Shown here: one piece after another, positions 54,746-63,452 of the stretch
How the letters are laid out: the number at the start of each line of letters is the position of its first letter
Position numbering within the stretch: position 1 is the stretch's first letter
Source of the DNA: Actinobacteria bacterium OV320
Lineage (GTDB): Bacteria > Actinomycetota > Actinomycetes > Streptomycetales > Streptomycetaceae
Reading direction: 5' to 3'
DNA: 64,000 bases
Assembly (NCBI GenBank): GCA_001298545.1
Contig: LJCX01000027.1
Span: 248,001 to 312,000 of the forward strand
The notes under the pieces: generated by a model
The model's input: only the letters and a program-made list of their open reading frames with translations
Databases searched by the model: none
Told to the model about the DNA's origin: nothing
Position numbers and translations under genes: made by a program

Positions 54746-55546
54746 ATGACCCCTGCCGCACCGTCCTTCTCCTTCCTCCCCGGCGCCGCCGACTCGCCGG
54801 TGATCCTTCATGTGCCGCACTCGGCGAGGGAGATACCGGCCGGGGTGCGGGCGGGCATCGTGCTGGACGACGGGGCGCTGGAGCGGGAGCTGGACCACAT
54901 CACCGACTCGCACACCGCGGAGATCGCCGAGGCGGCGGCGCGGCTGGCGGGGGTGACGCCCTGGCGGTTCGTGAACCGGCTGTCGCGGCTGGTCGTCGAT
55001 CCGGAGCGGTTCCCGGACGAGCGCGAGGAGATGCGGGCCGTCGGCATGGGGGCCGTGTACACGCGGACCACGCACCGCGAGGTGCTGCGACCGCAGGAGA
55101 CCGACCCCGAGCCGCTCGTCGCCCGCTACTTCCGGCCGTACGCGCAGGCGATGACCGACGCCGTCGCCGAGCGGCTGGCGGCCGTCGGACGGGCCGTGGT
55201 CGTCGATGTGCACTCCTACCCCACCGAGCCGCTGCCCTACGAGCTGCACGGCGAGGGACCGCGGCCGCCGGTCTGCCTCGGCACCGACGCCTTCCACACC
55301 CCGCCCGAGCTGCTCGCCGCCGCGCGCAAGGCGTTCGGGGAGGCGGTCGGGGAAACCGGGCTCGACAGCCCGTTCGCCGGTGCCTATGTGCCCCTGGAGC
55401 ACTATGGCAAGGAACCGCGGGTGAGCGCGCTGATGGTGGAGATCCGCCGGGACACGTACATGACCGAGCCGGGCGGACCGGCCGGGCCGGGCCTCACCCG
55501 GCTCGCCTCGGCTCTCGCGGCCCTCGTGGACACCTTGTCCGCCTGA
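54746..55546 (+). CDS. N-formylglutamate amidohydrolase family protein
   Basis: A 266-residue zinc-dependent hydrolase of the HutG-like FGase fold. Conserved parts are SPVILHVPHSAREIPAGV, LDHITDSHTAEIAEAAA, RFVNRLSRLVVDPERF, VVVDVHSYPTEPLPYE and ALMVEIRRDTYM. The family hydrolyses N-formyl-L-glutamate in histidine breakdown, though many members act on other N-acyl compounds; no hut genes are nearby. ATG 54746 has CCGGAG 7 nt upstream; an in-frame ATG at 54710 is less likely. Confidence 0.85.
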   Translation: MTPAAPSFSFLPGAADSPVILHVPHSAREIPAGVRAGIVLDDGALERELDHITDSHTAEIAEAAARLAGVTPWRFVNRLSRLVVDPERFPDEREEMRAVGMGAVYTRTTHREVLRPQETDPEPLVARYFRPYAQAMTDAVAERLAAVGRAVVVDVHSYPTEPLPYELHGEGPRPPVCLGTDAFHTPPELLAAARKAFGEAVGETGLDSPFAGAYVPLEHYGKEPRVSALMVEIRRDTYMTEPGGPAGPGLTRLASALAALVDTLSA

Positions 55547-55788
55547 CCCGAGGCCCCCGCACCCGCACGCGCACCGGCCAGGCCGCCCGGCCCGGGTGAC
55601 GGTGGGCGACACGACCGAGGACCCCGCCGTGGCCGGGGCCTGCCGGGCCCCCGCCACCGATCGGCCCGCCGGTCGACGCGCCGTCAACCGGCTGCCGGGG
55701 CCGCGGCTCGCGGTCCCGGACGGCCGGGTCGCCTCGCGGTGGGGGATCGTCGTCCGGGGGCCGTGGAGGCCGTCCGTCGTCGTTGGTC

Positions 55789-56304
55789 TCAGGCGCGCAG
55801 CCACTCCGTCACGACGACCTCCGCGTCGGTCCGCAGCCGGAGGGCGAACGGCCCGCCGGGAGGCGCGTCGCAGGCGAAGCGGCCCATGTCGTCGGCGGTG
55901 GGCGAGGCGCTCGCCCGGGGACCGTGCAGGACCTCGATCGACGCCGACTGGGGCGGCAGCAGCTGACCCATCAGTCCGTCGTCGGTCACCTCCACGTCGA
56001 CCGTCAGCCCGCCCGTGTGGAAGGTCAGCATCCGCGGCACGTCCACCGCTCCCCGCACCGGGATGGCGTCGACCAAGGAGTCGAACGTCAGCTCGGCGAT
56101 CCGCGCGTCCAGGTCGTGCAGCGCGTAGGCCTCGATGGCGGCTCGCCGCAGCTCGGCGGGGACCGGATCCAGGATGGCGGCGGCCTGGCGGAGTTCCTCC
56201 TCCAGCCGGTCGTGGTCGAACTCCTCGTCGACGAAGGGGACTTCGCCGAAGATGTCGTCGGGCTCGTCGTCGTTCACGCCGTTCGTACCGTTCATGCCGT
56301 TCAC
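55789..56304 (-). CDS. Small acidic protein translationally coupled to a sigma factor
   Basis: A 171-residue soluble protein. GTG 56304 overlaps the stop of the sigma gene by 4 nt (GTGA), so the two are made together. The N-terminus is acidic and disordered (DDEPDDIFGEVPFVDEEF); a helical segment follows (AELRRAAIEAYALHDLDARI, AELTFDS), and then a beta-rich C-terminal domain (RMLTFHTGGLTVDVEV, GQLLPPQSASIEVL, VVVTEWLRA). It lacks the zinc motif and membrane helix of common anti-sigma factors. By position it may nevertheless bind the sigma factor. I recall similar sequences beside sigma, subtilase and CHAT genes in other actinobacteria, without a known function. Confidence 0.8.
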   Translation of the reverse strand: MNGMNGTNGVNDDEPDDIFGEVPFVDEEFDHDRLEEELRQAAAILDPVPAELRRAAIEAYALHDLDARIAELTFDSLVDAIPVRGAVDVPRMLTFHTGGLTVDVEVTDDGLMGQLLPPQSASIEVLHGPRASASPTADDMGRFACDAPPGGPFALRLRTDAEVVVTEWLRA

Positions 56305-56876
56305 AGGGCTCCCCGTGCGTCGAGTCGGGCGCGCAGGCGGCGCAGACATCGCTGGCGCATCGGTCCGATGCTGCCGACGGCGATGCCCAGGGCGGCCGAC
56401 ACCTCCTGATAACTGGGCGGCGGCGAGGCGATCAGGACCCGCAGCAGCTGCCGGCAGCGCTCGCCGAGCGCCTCGAACTCCTGCCACAGGAACCGGACCC
56501 GCTCGCTCTGCGCGGCCGCCTCCTCCGAGTCGAGGACCGACTGCTCAGGAGTCAGATCCTCGCTGGCCCGGTCGAGCAGCAGCGGATCGTCGGTCGGCGT
56601 CAGCCGCCTTAAGCTCTTGATCACTTTCAGGCACTCGTTGCGCGCGGTGCTCGCGAGCCACGAACCGGCCTTGTGCGGCTCACGGATCCGCCCGAGATGC
56701 TGGGCGAAGCGGAACCACACCGTCTGGTACACCTCGTGCCCGTCGGCGTCGGAGAGCCGATGCGCGCGCACGACCGACCACACCAATGGACTCAGCCCGT
56801 CCACCAGCGCCTTCCAGGCCGCCGTGTCACCGTCGACGGCGGACTGGACGAGCGCGCCGACATCAGTACGGTCCAC
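56301..56876 (-). CDS. ECF-like RNA polymerase sigma factor
   Basis: A 191-residue sigma-70 family protein from GTG 56876, with GAGGGGTGGGG upstream. Region 2 spans about 20-95 (AWKALVDGLSPLVWSVVR; HEVYQTVWFRFAQHLGRIRE, with KAGSWLASTARNECLKVI); region 4 spans about 125-185 (LGERCRQLLRVLIASPPPSY; AALGIAVGSIGPMRQRCLRR). The recognition helix GSIGPMRQRCL matches the sigma subgroup that sits beside CHAT or subtilase genes in actinobacteria. It overlaps the small acidic protein gene by 4 nt and lies 70 bp downstream of the subtilase gene on the same strand, so all three could be co-transcribed. Confidence 0.88.
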   Translation of the reverse strand: MDRTDVGALVQSAVDGDTAAWKALVDGLSPLVWSVVRAHRLSDADGHEVYQTVWFRFAQHLGRIREPHKAGSWLASTARNECLKVIKSLRRLTPTDDPLLLDRASEDLTPEQSVLDSEEAAAQSERVRFLWQEFEALGERCRQLLRVLIASPPPSYQEVSAALGIAVGSIGPMRQRCLRRLRARLDARGAL

Positions 56877-56946
56877 GGCCCCACCCCTCGTGTACGGCCT
56901 GTCATCGTACGCCGTGGCGGGGCACCTCTCGGACCTCATGCCGGCC

Positions 56947-58392
56947 TCACGCCGGACCCACCTGGGCCGGCTGCCAGGTGGGCGGAAGCAGTGCGGGCAC
57001 GTGCGCACCCCGCACCTCGGCGAACTCGGAACCGGTGGCGAGGAGTCGGCGGGCGGCGGCCCGTGGATCGGTCAGCCCGTCGGCGGTCATGTGGGCCGCG
57101 ACGAGCCCGGCCACCAGCGGCGTCGCGAAGGAGGTGCCGCTCCAGGACGCCAGCCCCTCGAACATCACCTGGTCCGGCTTGCCCGGGGTGACCTGCTGCG
57201 CCTCGCTCAACACCCCGGTGTGGCGCGGGGAGCGGCAGGTGCAGGAGTAGCTGAAGCCGTAGCGGCAGGCCTCGTAGGTGGAGTGCTGGTAGACGTACGG
57301 GACGGGGCTGTCGAAGCCGGTGAGGGCGCTGGTGAGGCGCTCGCCGGGGGCGTAGACCCTCACCCAGGGGCCGTGGTTGCTGAAGCAGGCGCCGAACTCG
57401 CCGTCGCCGCGCAGCGCGCCGACCGACAGCACCGCGTCGGCGTACTCGGGCAGCGAGGCGTAGGCGGCGGGCCAGAAGGGCGCGGCACTGCCGTTGTTGC
57501 CGGCGGCCGCCACCAACAGGGTTCCCCGGTCCCGGAGTTCCTCCATGAACGCGGCGACGCCGAGCAGGCCGTCGACCCGGCCGTTGGAGGTGCCCGCGGA
57601 GAGGCTGATGATGTCCGGCCAGCCGTCCTCGACGGCGTCGAAGAGCCGCTCGCCGAACTCGGACTCCAGGATCGCGCCGGCGTCGTTGAGGGTGCCCCGC
57701 ACGGTGACGTCGGTGTCCGGCGCGACGGCCGCGACGAGCCCCGCGATGAACGTGCCGTGGCCGACGTACTGCTGGAGGATCCCGTCCTCGTCGGTCTCCC
57801 TGACCTGGGCGTCGCCCTCGGTGCGGGCCAGCAGCGGGTAGGAGCGGTAGTCGTGGGTCAGGCCGGTGTCGATCACGAGCACGCCGACGGCGCCGGAGCC
57901 CTCCGCACCCTCCGTGCCCTGCGCGGCACGGGCGGCCGGTGCCGGGGCGGGGTTGGGCCGGGCGCTGCGCGGGGCGGGCACCGGTTCGTCGCCGGGGCAG
58001 GCGTTGACGGCGATCGACACCAGGTGGTTGCGGCTGATCAGACGGCGGCCGGCCCGGCCCTCCGTCTCCCGCAGCGCGCGCAGGGCACCGGCGACGGTGT
58101 GGTCGGCGCCCCGGCCGCCCTCGCCGGGGTCGCCCACCCGGATCCGGGTGATGCCGGAGCGGTTGGTCTCCGGGCCCGCCCGGCGCACATGGTCGGGGAC
58201 CAGGCCCTCGGTCGCGGTGAAGTGCGAGCGGACGGCGTCCTCGACGGTCCGGGCCTCCTCCCCGTCGCGTGCGAGGACGACACCCTTTTCGTAGATGAAC
58301 TCGGCGGAGTCGTCCGGTCCCATCGCCAACGGGACGTCGGGCAGCGCACGTTGGAGATGGTCGAACTGCTCGTGGAATCGCTGTGGTGCCAT
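56947..58392 (-). CDS. Cytoplasmic-looking S8 (subtilisin-like) serine protease
   Basis: A 481-residue subtilase with a complete triad: Asp175 (VLVIDTG), His212 (GHGTFIAG) and Ser421 (SGTSFATPLVAG), and oxyanion Asn300 (AAGNNG). There is no signal peptide; the first about 165 residues form a separate domain (FHEQFDHLQRALPDVPLAMG, FIYEKGVVLARDG) ending in a Pro/Ala linker, where secreted subtilases have a pro-domain. An insertion at about 373-392 contains three cysteines (EACRYGFSYSCTCRSPRHTG). The gene is divergent from the CHAT protease gene across 209 bp and upstream of the sigma pair. It is probably part of one proteolytic signalling unit with them. Confidence 0.9.
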   Translation of the reverse strand: MAPQRFHEQFDHLQRALPDVPLAMGPDDSAEFIYEKGVVLARDGEEARTVEDAVRSHFTATEGLVPDHVRRAGPETNRSGITRIRVGDPGEGGRGADHTVAGALRALRETEGRAGRRLISRNHLVSIAVNACPGDEPVPAPRSARPNPAPAPAARAAQGTEGAEGSGAVGVLVIDTGLTHDYRSYPLLARTEGDAQVRETDEDGILQQYVGHGTFIAGLVAAVAPDTDVTVRGTLNDAGAILESEFGERLFDAVEDGWPDIISLSAGTSNGRVDGLLGVAAFMEELRDRGTLLVAAAGNNGSAAPFWPAAYASLPEYADAVLSVGALRGDGEFGACFSNHGPWVRVYAPGERLTSALTGFDSPVPYVYQHSTYEACRYGFSYSCTCRSPRHTGVLSEAQQVTPGKPDQVMFEGLASWSGTSFATPLVAGLVAAHMTADGLTDPRAAARRLLATGSEFAEVRGAHVPALLPPTWQPAQVGPA

Positions 58393-58454
58393 GGCGTGTC
58401 CTCCCCTACAGCCGGTGGTCGACAGCAAGACCCGCGGGACGGCCGTCTGATACA

Positions 58455-58484
58455 GGTGGTGCGACGGCAGATGAGGGTGGTGCG
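58455..58484. promoter_or_regulatory. Direct repeat GGTGGTGCG spaced 21 bp, between protease genes
   Basis: Perfect copies at 58455-58463 and 58476-58484, two helical turns apart, lie in the divergent promoter region of the subtilase and CHAT genes. Same-face direct repeats suggest binding of an activator such as a LuxR-type protein. A TTGACA hexamer lies nearby at 58521-58526. Confidence 0.5.
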
Positions 58485-58601
58485 GTTGCGGCCGCGCGCC
58501 CCCTCACGATGCCGATTCCGTTGACACGACGTCCAATTGTTACTGGTGGATACAGTGCCGAACCGGTGTGGCGCGCAGGCCGGAGCACTACCATCCGTGG
58601 A

Positions 58602-61220
58602 GTGACAGCGGGAAACGACTCGGTTCTCGAACTGCTGCCGATGGTGTTCGCCGCCCCGGGCGACGCGTTGTCGCGGGCGGAGGGAGTGCTCGACACCGAT
58701 CCGACGCCGTTGCACGCCTCGGTCGCCCACCAGGTGATCGGCATCTGGCAGCGGGACTGGGGCGACATGCGTCTGGCCCTGGACCATCTGCGGCGCGCCC
58801 GGGACCTCGCGGCGCGCGCGGACTCGGCCGAGCGGGAGGCGGACGTCCTCGGCACGCTCGGCGTGGCACTGGTGCACGCGGGCCGCACCCGGCAGGGGCT
58901 CGCCGCCTTCGAGCGGGGGGTCGAGCGCGGGACCGGCCACACCCGCGCCCGCGTGATGTACCGGCGGGCCTACTCCCTGTGGGTCCTCGGCCACCATCGC
59001 GAGGCACTGGAGGACGTACGCCGGACGATCCCCGTACTGCGTCAGGCCGACGACGTCATCTGGACGGCGCGCGCCCTCACCCTGCGCGCCACCGTGCACC
59101 TGGCCCTCGGGGCGGTGGAGCGGGCCGAGGCGGACTTCACGGCGGCCGAGGCGCTGTGGGACACCACCGGCCAGGAGCACGACAAGGCGGACGCGGTGGA
59201 GAGCCGGGGCCTCGCCGCCTTCCGCTCCGGGGACGTACCGGCCGCGCTGCGGCTCCTCGACGAGGCGGAGGAGCGGTACGCGAAGCTCGGCACGCCGACG
59301 TTCATGCTCAACATCCGGCGCTGCGAGGTCCTGATGGCCGCCGGTCTCGCGCCGGAGGCGCTGGCCGAGGCGGACGCGGCGATCGGGGTGCTGGACGGCA
59401 TCGGCGGGCAGTCCACCCGTAAGGCGGAACTGCTGCTGACGGCCGCGAGGGCGGCGCGGCTGGCGGGCGATCCGGGGACGGCGATCGCCCGCGCGGCGGT
59501 GGCCGAGCGGCTCTTCGCGGGACAGCGGCGCACCTGGTGGGAGACACACGCCCGGCTGGTGCTGATCGAGGCGCGGGTGGCCACCGGACGCGGCTCGGGG
59601 CGACTGGTCGCGGACGCCGCCAGACTCGCCGAACGGCTGGCCTCCTTCCAGGCGCCGGCGGCACCGCAGGCCTGGCTGCTGGCGGGCCGGATCGCGCTGG
59701 ACCTGAACTGGACCACGGACGCCGAGCGGTACCTCCAGATCGCGGCCCGCAGCCGGCGCAGCGGGCCGCCGCTGGCACGGATGACGGGCTGGGCGGCGCA
59801 AGCGCTGTGGGCGCGGGCCACCGGCTCGGACCGGGGCGTGCTGGAGGCCTGCCGGCGCGGATTGGACGTCCTCGACGACCACCGGACGACGCTGGGCGCC
59901 TCGGAGCTGCGGGCCCGGGCCACCGCGCAGGGCGCCGAACTGGCCGCGCTGGCCCAGGAGGTCAGTCTGGAGCGGGGCGGGCCGAGGCAGTTGCTGGTGT
60001 GGAGCGAGCGGTGGCGGGCCACGGCGCTGTCCACGCCGCCCACCCGGCCGCCGGCCGACCCGGCGCTGCTGAGCGGGCTGACCGCGTTCCGGGTGATCGC
60101 CGCCCGCGCGGAGGCCGCCCGGATGGACGGCCGGCCGGTGCCGACGCTGGAGCGTGAACAGCGGCGCCTGGAGCGGGAGATCCGCTCCCGGACCCTGCAC
60201 ATCCGCGGGGTCACGCCCTGGGGCGGCGACCGGTTCGGCGGGGACCGCTTCGACGCGGGCCGGCTGCTGGAGCGGCTCGGCGACGGACGGCTGGTCGAAC
60301 TGGCCGTACTGGACGGGCGGGTTCAGGTGCTGCTGTGCGGGGGCGGGCGGGTGCGCCGGTTCCCGGGCGGGCTGCTGGCCGAGGCGGAGCGGGAGGCCGA
60401 ACACGTACAGGCCGGGCTGCGTCGGCTGGCCCACCCCGGCGCGGAGGCCCGGCTGCCGGTGGTGGAGGCGGCGGGGCGCAGGCTGGAGGAGCTGCTGCTC
60501 GGTGAGGCGGCGAGGCACCTGGGCCCGGGTCCGCTGGTCGTGGTGCCGCCGGCCCGGCTGCACCGGGTGCCGTGGGCGCTGCTGCCGTCGCTGCGGGAGC
60601 GGGTGGTGAGTGTGTCGCCGTCGGCCAGCGGCTGGCTGCGCGCACGGGAGACCGAACCGCCCCCGGGCGGCCGGCAGGTCCTCGTGCGGGGGCCGGGGCT
60701 GGCGTCCTGCGGGGCGGAGGTGCCGGAGGTCGCCGGGCGGTACGGCAGGCCGATCGTGCTGGAGCAGGAGGACGCCCATGTGTCGCGGGTGCTCCAGGAG
60801 CTGGACGGGGCCGCGCTGGCGCACATCGCCGCGCACGGCACGTTCCGCGGCGACAGCCCGATGTTCTCGTCCCTGCGGATGGCGGACGGCCCGCTGATCG
60901 TCCACGACTTCGAGCGGCTCGCCCGCAGCCCGTACCGGATCATCCTCTCCAGCTGCGACACCGCCCGGCTCGCCTCGGTCGGCGCGGACGAACTCCTGGG
61001 CCTGGTCACGGCGTTGCTGCCGCTGGGCACCGCGGGTGTGCTGGCGAGCAGCGCACCCGTCAACGACGCGGCGGTCGTCCCGCTGATGCTGGCCCTGCAC
61101 AAGGGCATCAGCGCGGGCCTCTCCCTGGCCGAGGCCCTGCGGGACGCCCGTGCCGCGCTGCCGGACGACGCGCTGCACCAGGCGACGGGATGGGCGTTCA
61201 CGGCGTTCGGCGCGGCGTGA
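58602..61220 (+). CDS. TPR-CHAT (caspase-like) protease
   Basis: An 872-residue protein from GTG 58602. About residues 1-480 are TPR-like helical repeats (ADVLGTLGVALVHAGRTRQG, RRAYSLWVLGHHREALEDV, LAAFRSGDVPAALRLLDEAE). The C-terminal third is a CHAT domain of the caspase clan with catalytic His745 (AHIAAHGTF) and Cys785 (IILSSCDTARLAS), plus the conserved GTAGVLASSAPVND end. There is no signal peptide or membrane helix. CHAT proteases are activated by partner binding and cleave specific proteins; they appear in Csx29 of type III-E CRISPR and in bacterial death systems. Its neighbours, a sigma pair and a subtilase, suggest the substrate is nearby. Confidence 0.9.
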   Translation: MTAGNDSVLELLPMVFAAPGDALSRAEGVLDTDPTPLHASVAHQVIGIWQRDWGDMRLALDHLRRARDLAARADSAEREADVLGTLGVALVHAGRTRQGLAAFERGVERGTGHTRARVMYRRAYSLWVLGHHREALEDVRRTIPVLRQADDVIWTARALTLRATVHLALGAVERAEADFTAAEALWDTTGQEHDKADAVESRGLAAFRSGDVPAALRLLDEAEERYAKLGTPTFMLNIRRCEVLMAAGLAPEALAEADAAIGVLDGIGGQSTRKAELLLTAARAARLAGDPGTAIARAAVAERLFAGQRRTWWETHARLVLIEARVATGRGSGRLVADAARLAERLASFQAPAAPQAWLLAGRIALDLNWTTDAERYLQIAARSRRSGPPLARMTGWAAQALWARATGSDRGVLEACRRGLDVLDDHRTTLGASELRARATAQGAELAALAQEVSLERGGPRQLLVWSERWRATALSTPPTRPPADPALLSGLTAFRVIAARAEAARMDGRPVPTLEREQRRLEREIRSRTLHIRGVTPWGGDRFGGDRFDAGRLLERLGDGRLVELAVLDGRVQVLLCGGGRVRRFPGGLLAEAEREAEHVQAGLRRLAHPGAEARLPVVEAAGRRLEELLLGEAARHLGPGPLVVVPPARLHRVPWALLPSLRERVVSVSPSASGWLRARETEPPPGGRQVLVRGPGLASCGAEVPEVAGRYGRPIVLEQEDAHVSRVLQELDGAALAHIAAHGTFRGDSPMFSSLRMADGPLIVHDFERLARSPYRIILSSCDTARLASVGADELLGLVTALLPLGTAGVLASSAPVNDAAVVPLMLALHKGISAGLSLAEALRDARAALPDDALHQATGWAFTAFGAA

Positions 61221-61385
61221 GGCGGCCCGGGGGCGTGTCCGCGAAGTAGCGCCGCTTGCCCGCAGGGCAGGGCTCGTGGCGTCCGGTGCGTGCTAGCGCC
61301 GGGCAGAGGGTCGCCCTCGTACCAGCCGCGTTGTCGGGATCGCCCACGCACACGGACTTGTGGACCCGGCCTGGGCCCGGCGCGT

Positions 61386-63380
61386 TCAGGCAGGCTGCTC
61401 CATCAGCCATGGCAGGGCGCCGCGGTCGCCCGCGCCGAGCCGGGTGTAGGCGCCGTAGAGGTGGTTGCCGACGGTGCGGACGGACAGGGTGAGGCGTTCG
61501 GCGATCTGCCGGTTGCTGAGGCCGGCCGCGGCGAGAGTGACGATCTGCCTTTGGCGTGCGGTGAGTTCGCCCAGGACGAGACCGGACAGGGCCGGGGTGC
61601 GGGCGCCCTGGCAGCGCCGGACCAGGGCGACGGCGCGCGTACGGGCGGTGCGGGCCGCACCGGCGTCCCGGTGGACGCGTACCGCCTGCGCGTACGCCTC
61701 GGCCGCGAAAAGCAGGAATCCGCGCTCCTCCAGCTCGGCGGCCACCACGTCCAGCGCCGGTCCGTCGCCCCCGGCCAGCGCCCGGGCGTGCCGGGCGAGG
61801 CAGCCGTCGGAGGGGAGAAGCCGGACCGCGCGCCGGGGGTCGCCGAGGCGTACGGCGTCGTAGGCGACATAGGGGTCGCGGGCGTTGTAGGGGTCGCGGG
61901 CGTTGTGGGGGTCGATGGCGTTGTGGGGGTCGTGGGCCTCGCCGGGGTCAGCGGCGCCGGCTCCGATCCCGGGTTCATCGGTCCCGGACTCGTCGGTCCC
62001 GGACTCGTCGGTCCCGGGGGCGTCGGTCCCGGGACCGGTCTCTTCGAGTGTCTTCAGGGCCGTGTCGAGGTCTCCGCGGGCGGCCGGTGGCCAGGCGGCG
62101 GTGCCGGGGTGTTCGGCGAGGAGGTCGATCGGTGCGCCCGTCTCGCCCGACTGTGCGGCGGCCAACGCCAGTTCGGTGCAGCAGGCGCGGTCCTGCGGGG
62201 CGGCGGCCAGGCCCTCCCGCGCCCAGGCCGCCGCCTCGCGCAGTTCTCCCCGCAGCCGTGAGAACCGCGCGCGGACGACGGCGTACCGCGCCGGTACCGG
62301 TTCCCCCTCGGCGACGACCCACTCCCCCACGGGCGTGGGCGTCGTCCGGACGTCGGCCCGCTCGATCCGGCGGGTCAGCTCGGCCGCCTCGGCGTCGAGG
62401 GCGGACGTGGTGGACCGTCGCCGGCCGGTGAGCCGCCTCGCGCGCAGCCGGCCGGCCTCGGCGCGCAGGACCGGGCCGTGCAGGGGGTGGGCCAGACGGA
62501 GGGTCGCGTCGTCGCCGACGTCGAGGAGGCCGTCCGCCTCCAGGCGTTCGAGGATCCTCAGGTCCAGGGTGTCCGCCGCCAGCGGCAGCGGTTCGGCGAA
62601 GGCGAGCCGGTCGAGGATCTCGCGTTCGTCGGGACAGGTGCGGGCGAGCACGGCGGCGGCGCGTTCCCGAAGGGCCGGGGTCACCGGTACGCGGCCGCGC
62701 CAGGTCCGCTCATCGGTGTCCGCGTCCCTGGTCAGCAGGCCCTGCTCGCGCAGCGCGTCCAGCAGATCGCGCAGGAGGCGCAGATCGCCCCCGCACAGAC
62801 GGTGCAGGCGGTCGACGGTGAGGGGCTCCAGGGGGCCACCGGCGCCGGCGTCGAGGAGTGGGGCGGTGTCCTCGCGGGGCAGCGGCTCCAGGGCGAGGCG
62901 GGGCAGCAGTTCGCCGGTCCACAGGCGGGCGACCGCGCCGGGCGGGCGGGCCCCGTCCGTGACGAGGACCAGCAGCCGGGTGCGGCCCTGGACCGCCAAC
63001 TGGTGGAGCAGGGCCGCCGAGGCGTCGTCCAGCAGCTGCGCGTCGTCGACCAGCAATTGCCGTAGGCCGGAGAGGAGTTGGACCGCCCTGTGCAGGGTGA
63101 CGCCCTCGGGGAGCAGGTGGGCGAAGGCGGCGAACGGCAGGTCGCGGGTCCCGGGGGTGCCGGCCACCCGCGCGCAGTCGGTGCCGCGGATCGCCTCCAT
63201 GGCCAGCCGGGTGCGGCCGCAGCCCGCCGGTCCGGTGATCACCATGCCGGGCCGGCCCACCGCCAAGGAGCGGCGCACGAGCGCCAGTTCCTCGTCCCGG
63301 CCGGTGAACGGCCACGGCAGTCGCAGGGTCGTGTCCTGGGGTTCGAAGGTCGTCACATCATGGGGAGTCGGCATACTCAC
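61386..63380 (-). CDS. Large LuxR-family (LAL-like) regulator with altered Walker A
   Basis: A 664-residue regulator. An N-terminal AAA/STAND-type ATPase has Walker A GPAGCGRT (50-57), in which the usual Lys is Arg56, and a Walker B-like LLVDDAQLLDD. A helical middle domain of TPR character follows, and a C-terminal LuxR helix-turn-helix (about 600-655; LTARQRQIVTLAAAGLSNRQ, IAERLTLSVRTVGNHLYGAY). At about 455-510 two low-complexity repeats occur (GTDES units and DPHNA/DPYNA units). GTG 63380 and ATG 63374 are both possible starts. It may control the divergent or neighbouring protease genes. Loss of the Walker Lys suggests weak or absent ATP hydrolysis. Confidence 0.85.
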   Translation of the reverse strand: MSMPTPHDVTTFEPQDTTLRLPWPFTGRDEELALVRRSLAVGRPGMVITGPAGCGRTRLAMEAIRGTDCARVAGTPGTRDLPFAAFAHLLPEGVTLHRAVQLLSGLRQLLVDDAQLLDDASAALLHQLAVQGRTRLLVLVTDGARPPGAVARLWTGELLPRLALEPLPREDTAPLLDAGAGGPLEPLTVDRLHRLCGGDLRLLRDLLDALREQGLLTRDADTDERTWRGRVPVTPALRERAAAVLARTCPDEREILDRLAFAEPLPLAADTLDLRILERLEADGLLDVGDDATLRLAHPLHGPVLRAEAGRLRARRLTGRRRSTTSALDAEAAELTRRIERADVRTTPTPVGEWVVAEGEPVPARYAVVRARFSRLRGELREAAAWAREGLAAAPQDRACCTELALAAAQSGETGAPIDLLAEHPGTAAWPPAARGDLDTALKTLEETGPGTDAPGTDESGTDESGTDEPGIGAGAADPGEAHDPHNAIDPHNARDPYNARDPYVAYDAVRLGDPRRAVRLLPSDGCLARHARALAGGDGPALDVVAAELEERGFLLFAAEAYAQAVRVHRDAGAARTARTRAVALVRRCQGARTPALSGLVLGELTARQRQIVTLAAAGLSNRQIAERLTLSVRTVGNHLYGAYTRLGAGDRGALPWLMEQPA
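61871..61942. repeat. 18-bp in-frame tandem repeat, four units
   Basis: Units AGGGGTCGCGGGCGTTGT at 61871 and 61889 are identical; those at 61907 and 61925 diverge. They encode the DPHNAI/DPYNAR repeats of the LuxR-type protein. Confidence 0.8.
61980..62036. repeat. 15-bp in-frame tandem repeat, about four units
   Basis: GGTCCCGGACTCGTC at 61980 and 61995 are identical; 62010 (GGTCCCGGGGGCGTC) and 62025 diverge. They encode the GTDES/GTDAP repeats of the same regulator, only 37 bp from the 18-bp array. Confidence 0.8.
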
Positions 63381-63452
63381 GCCTGATACAGGACGACTTG
63401 AGTAGCCCCCGACTCAGGCCGGCCGCCGGTCCCGGACGGCAACCTGGAACCC

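Noticed and set aside
61221..61385. Possible transposase fragment between the CHAT and LuxR genes
   Set aside because: A minus-strand frame there (GDPDNAAGTRATLCPALART) looked faintly transposase-like, but no recognised motif, inverted repeat or target duplication supports it.
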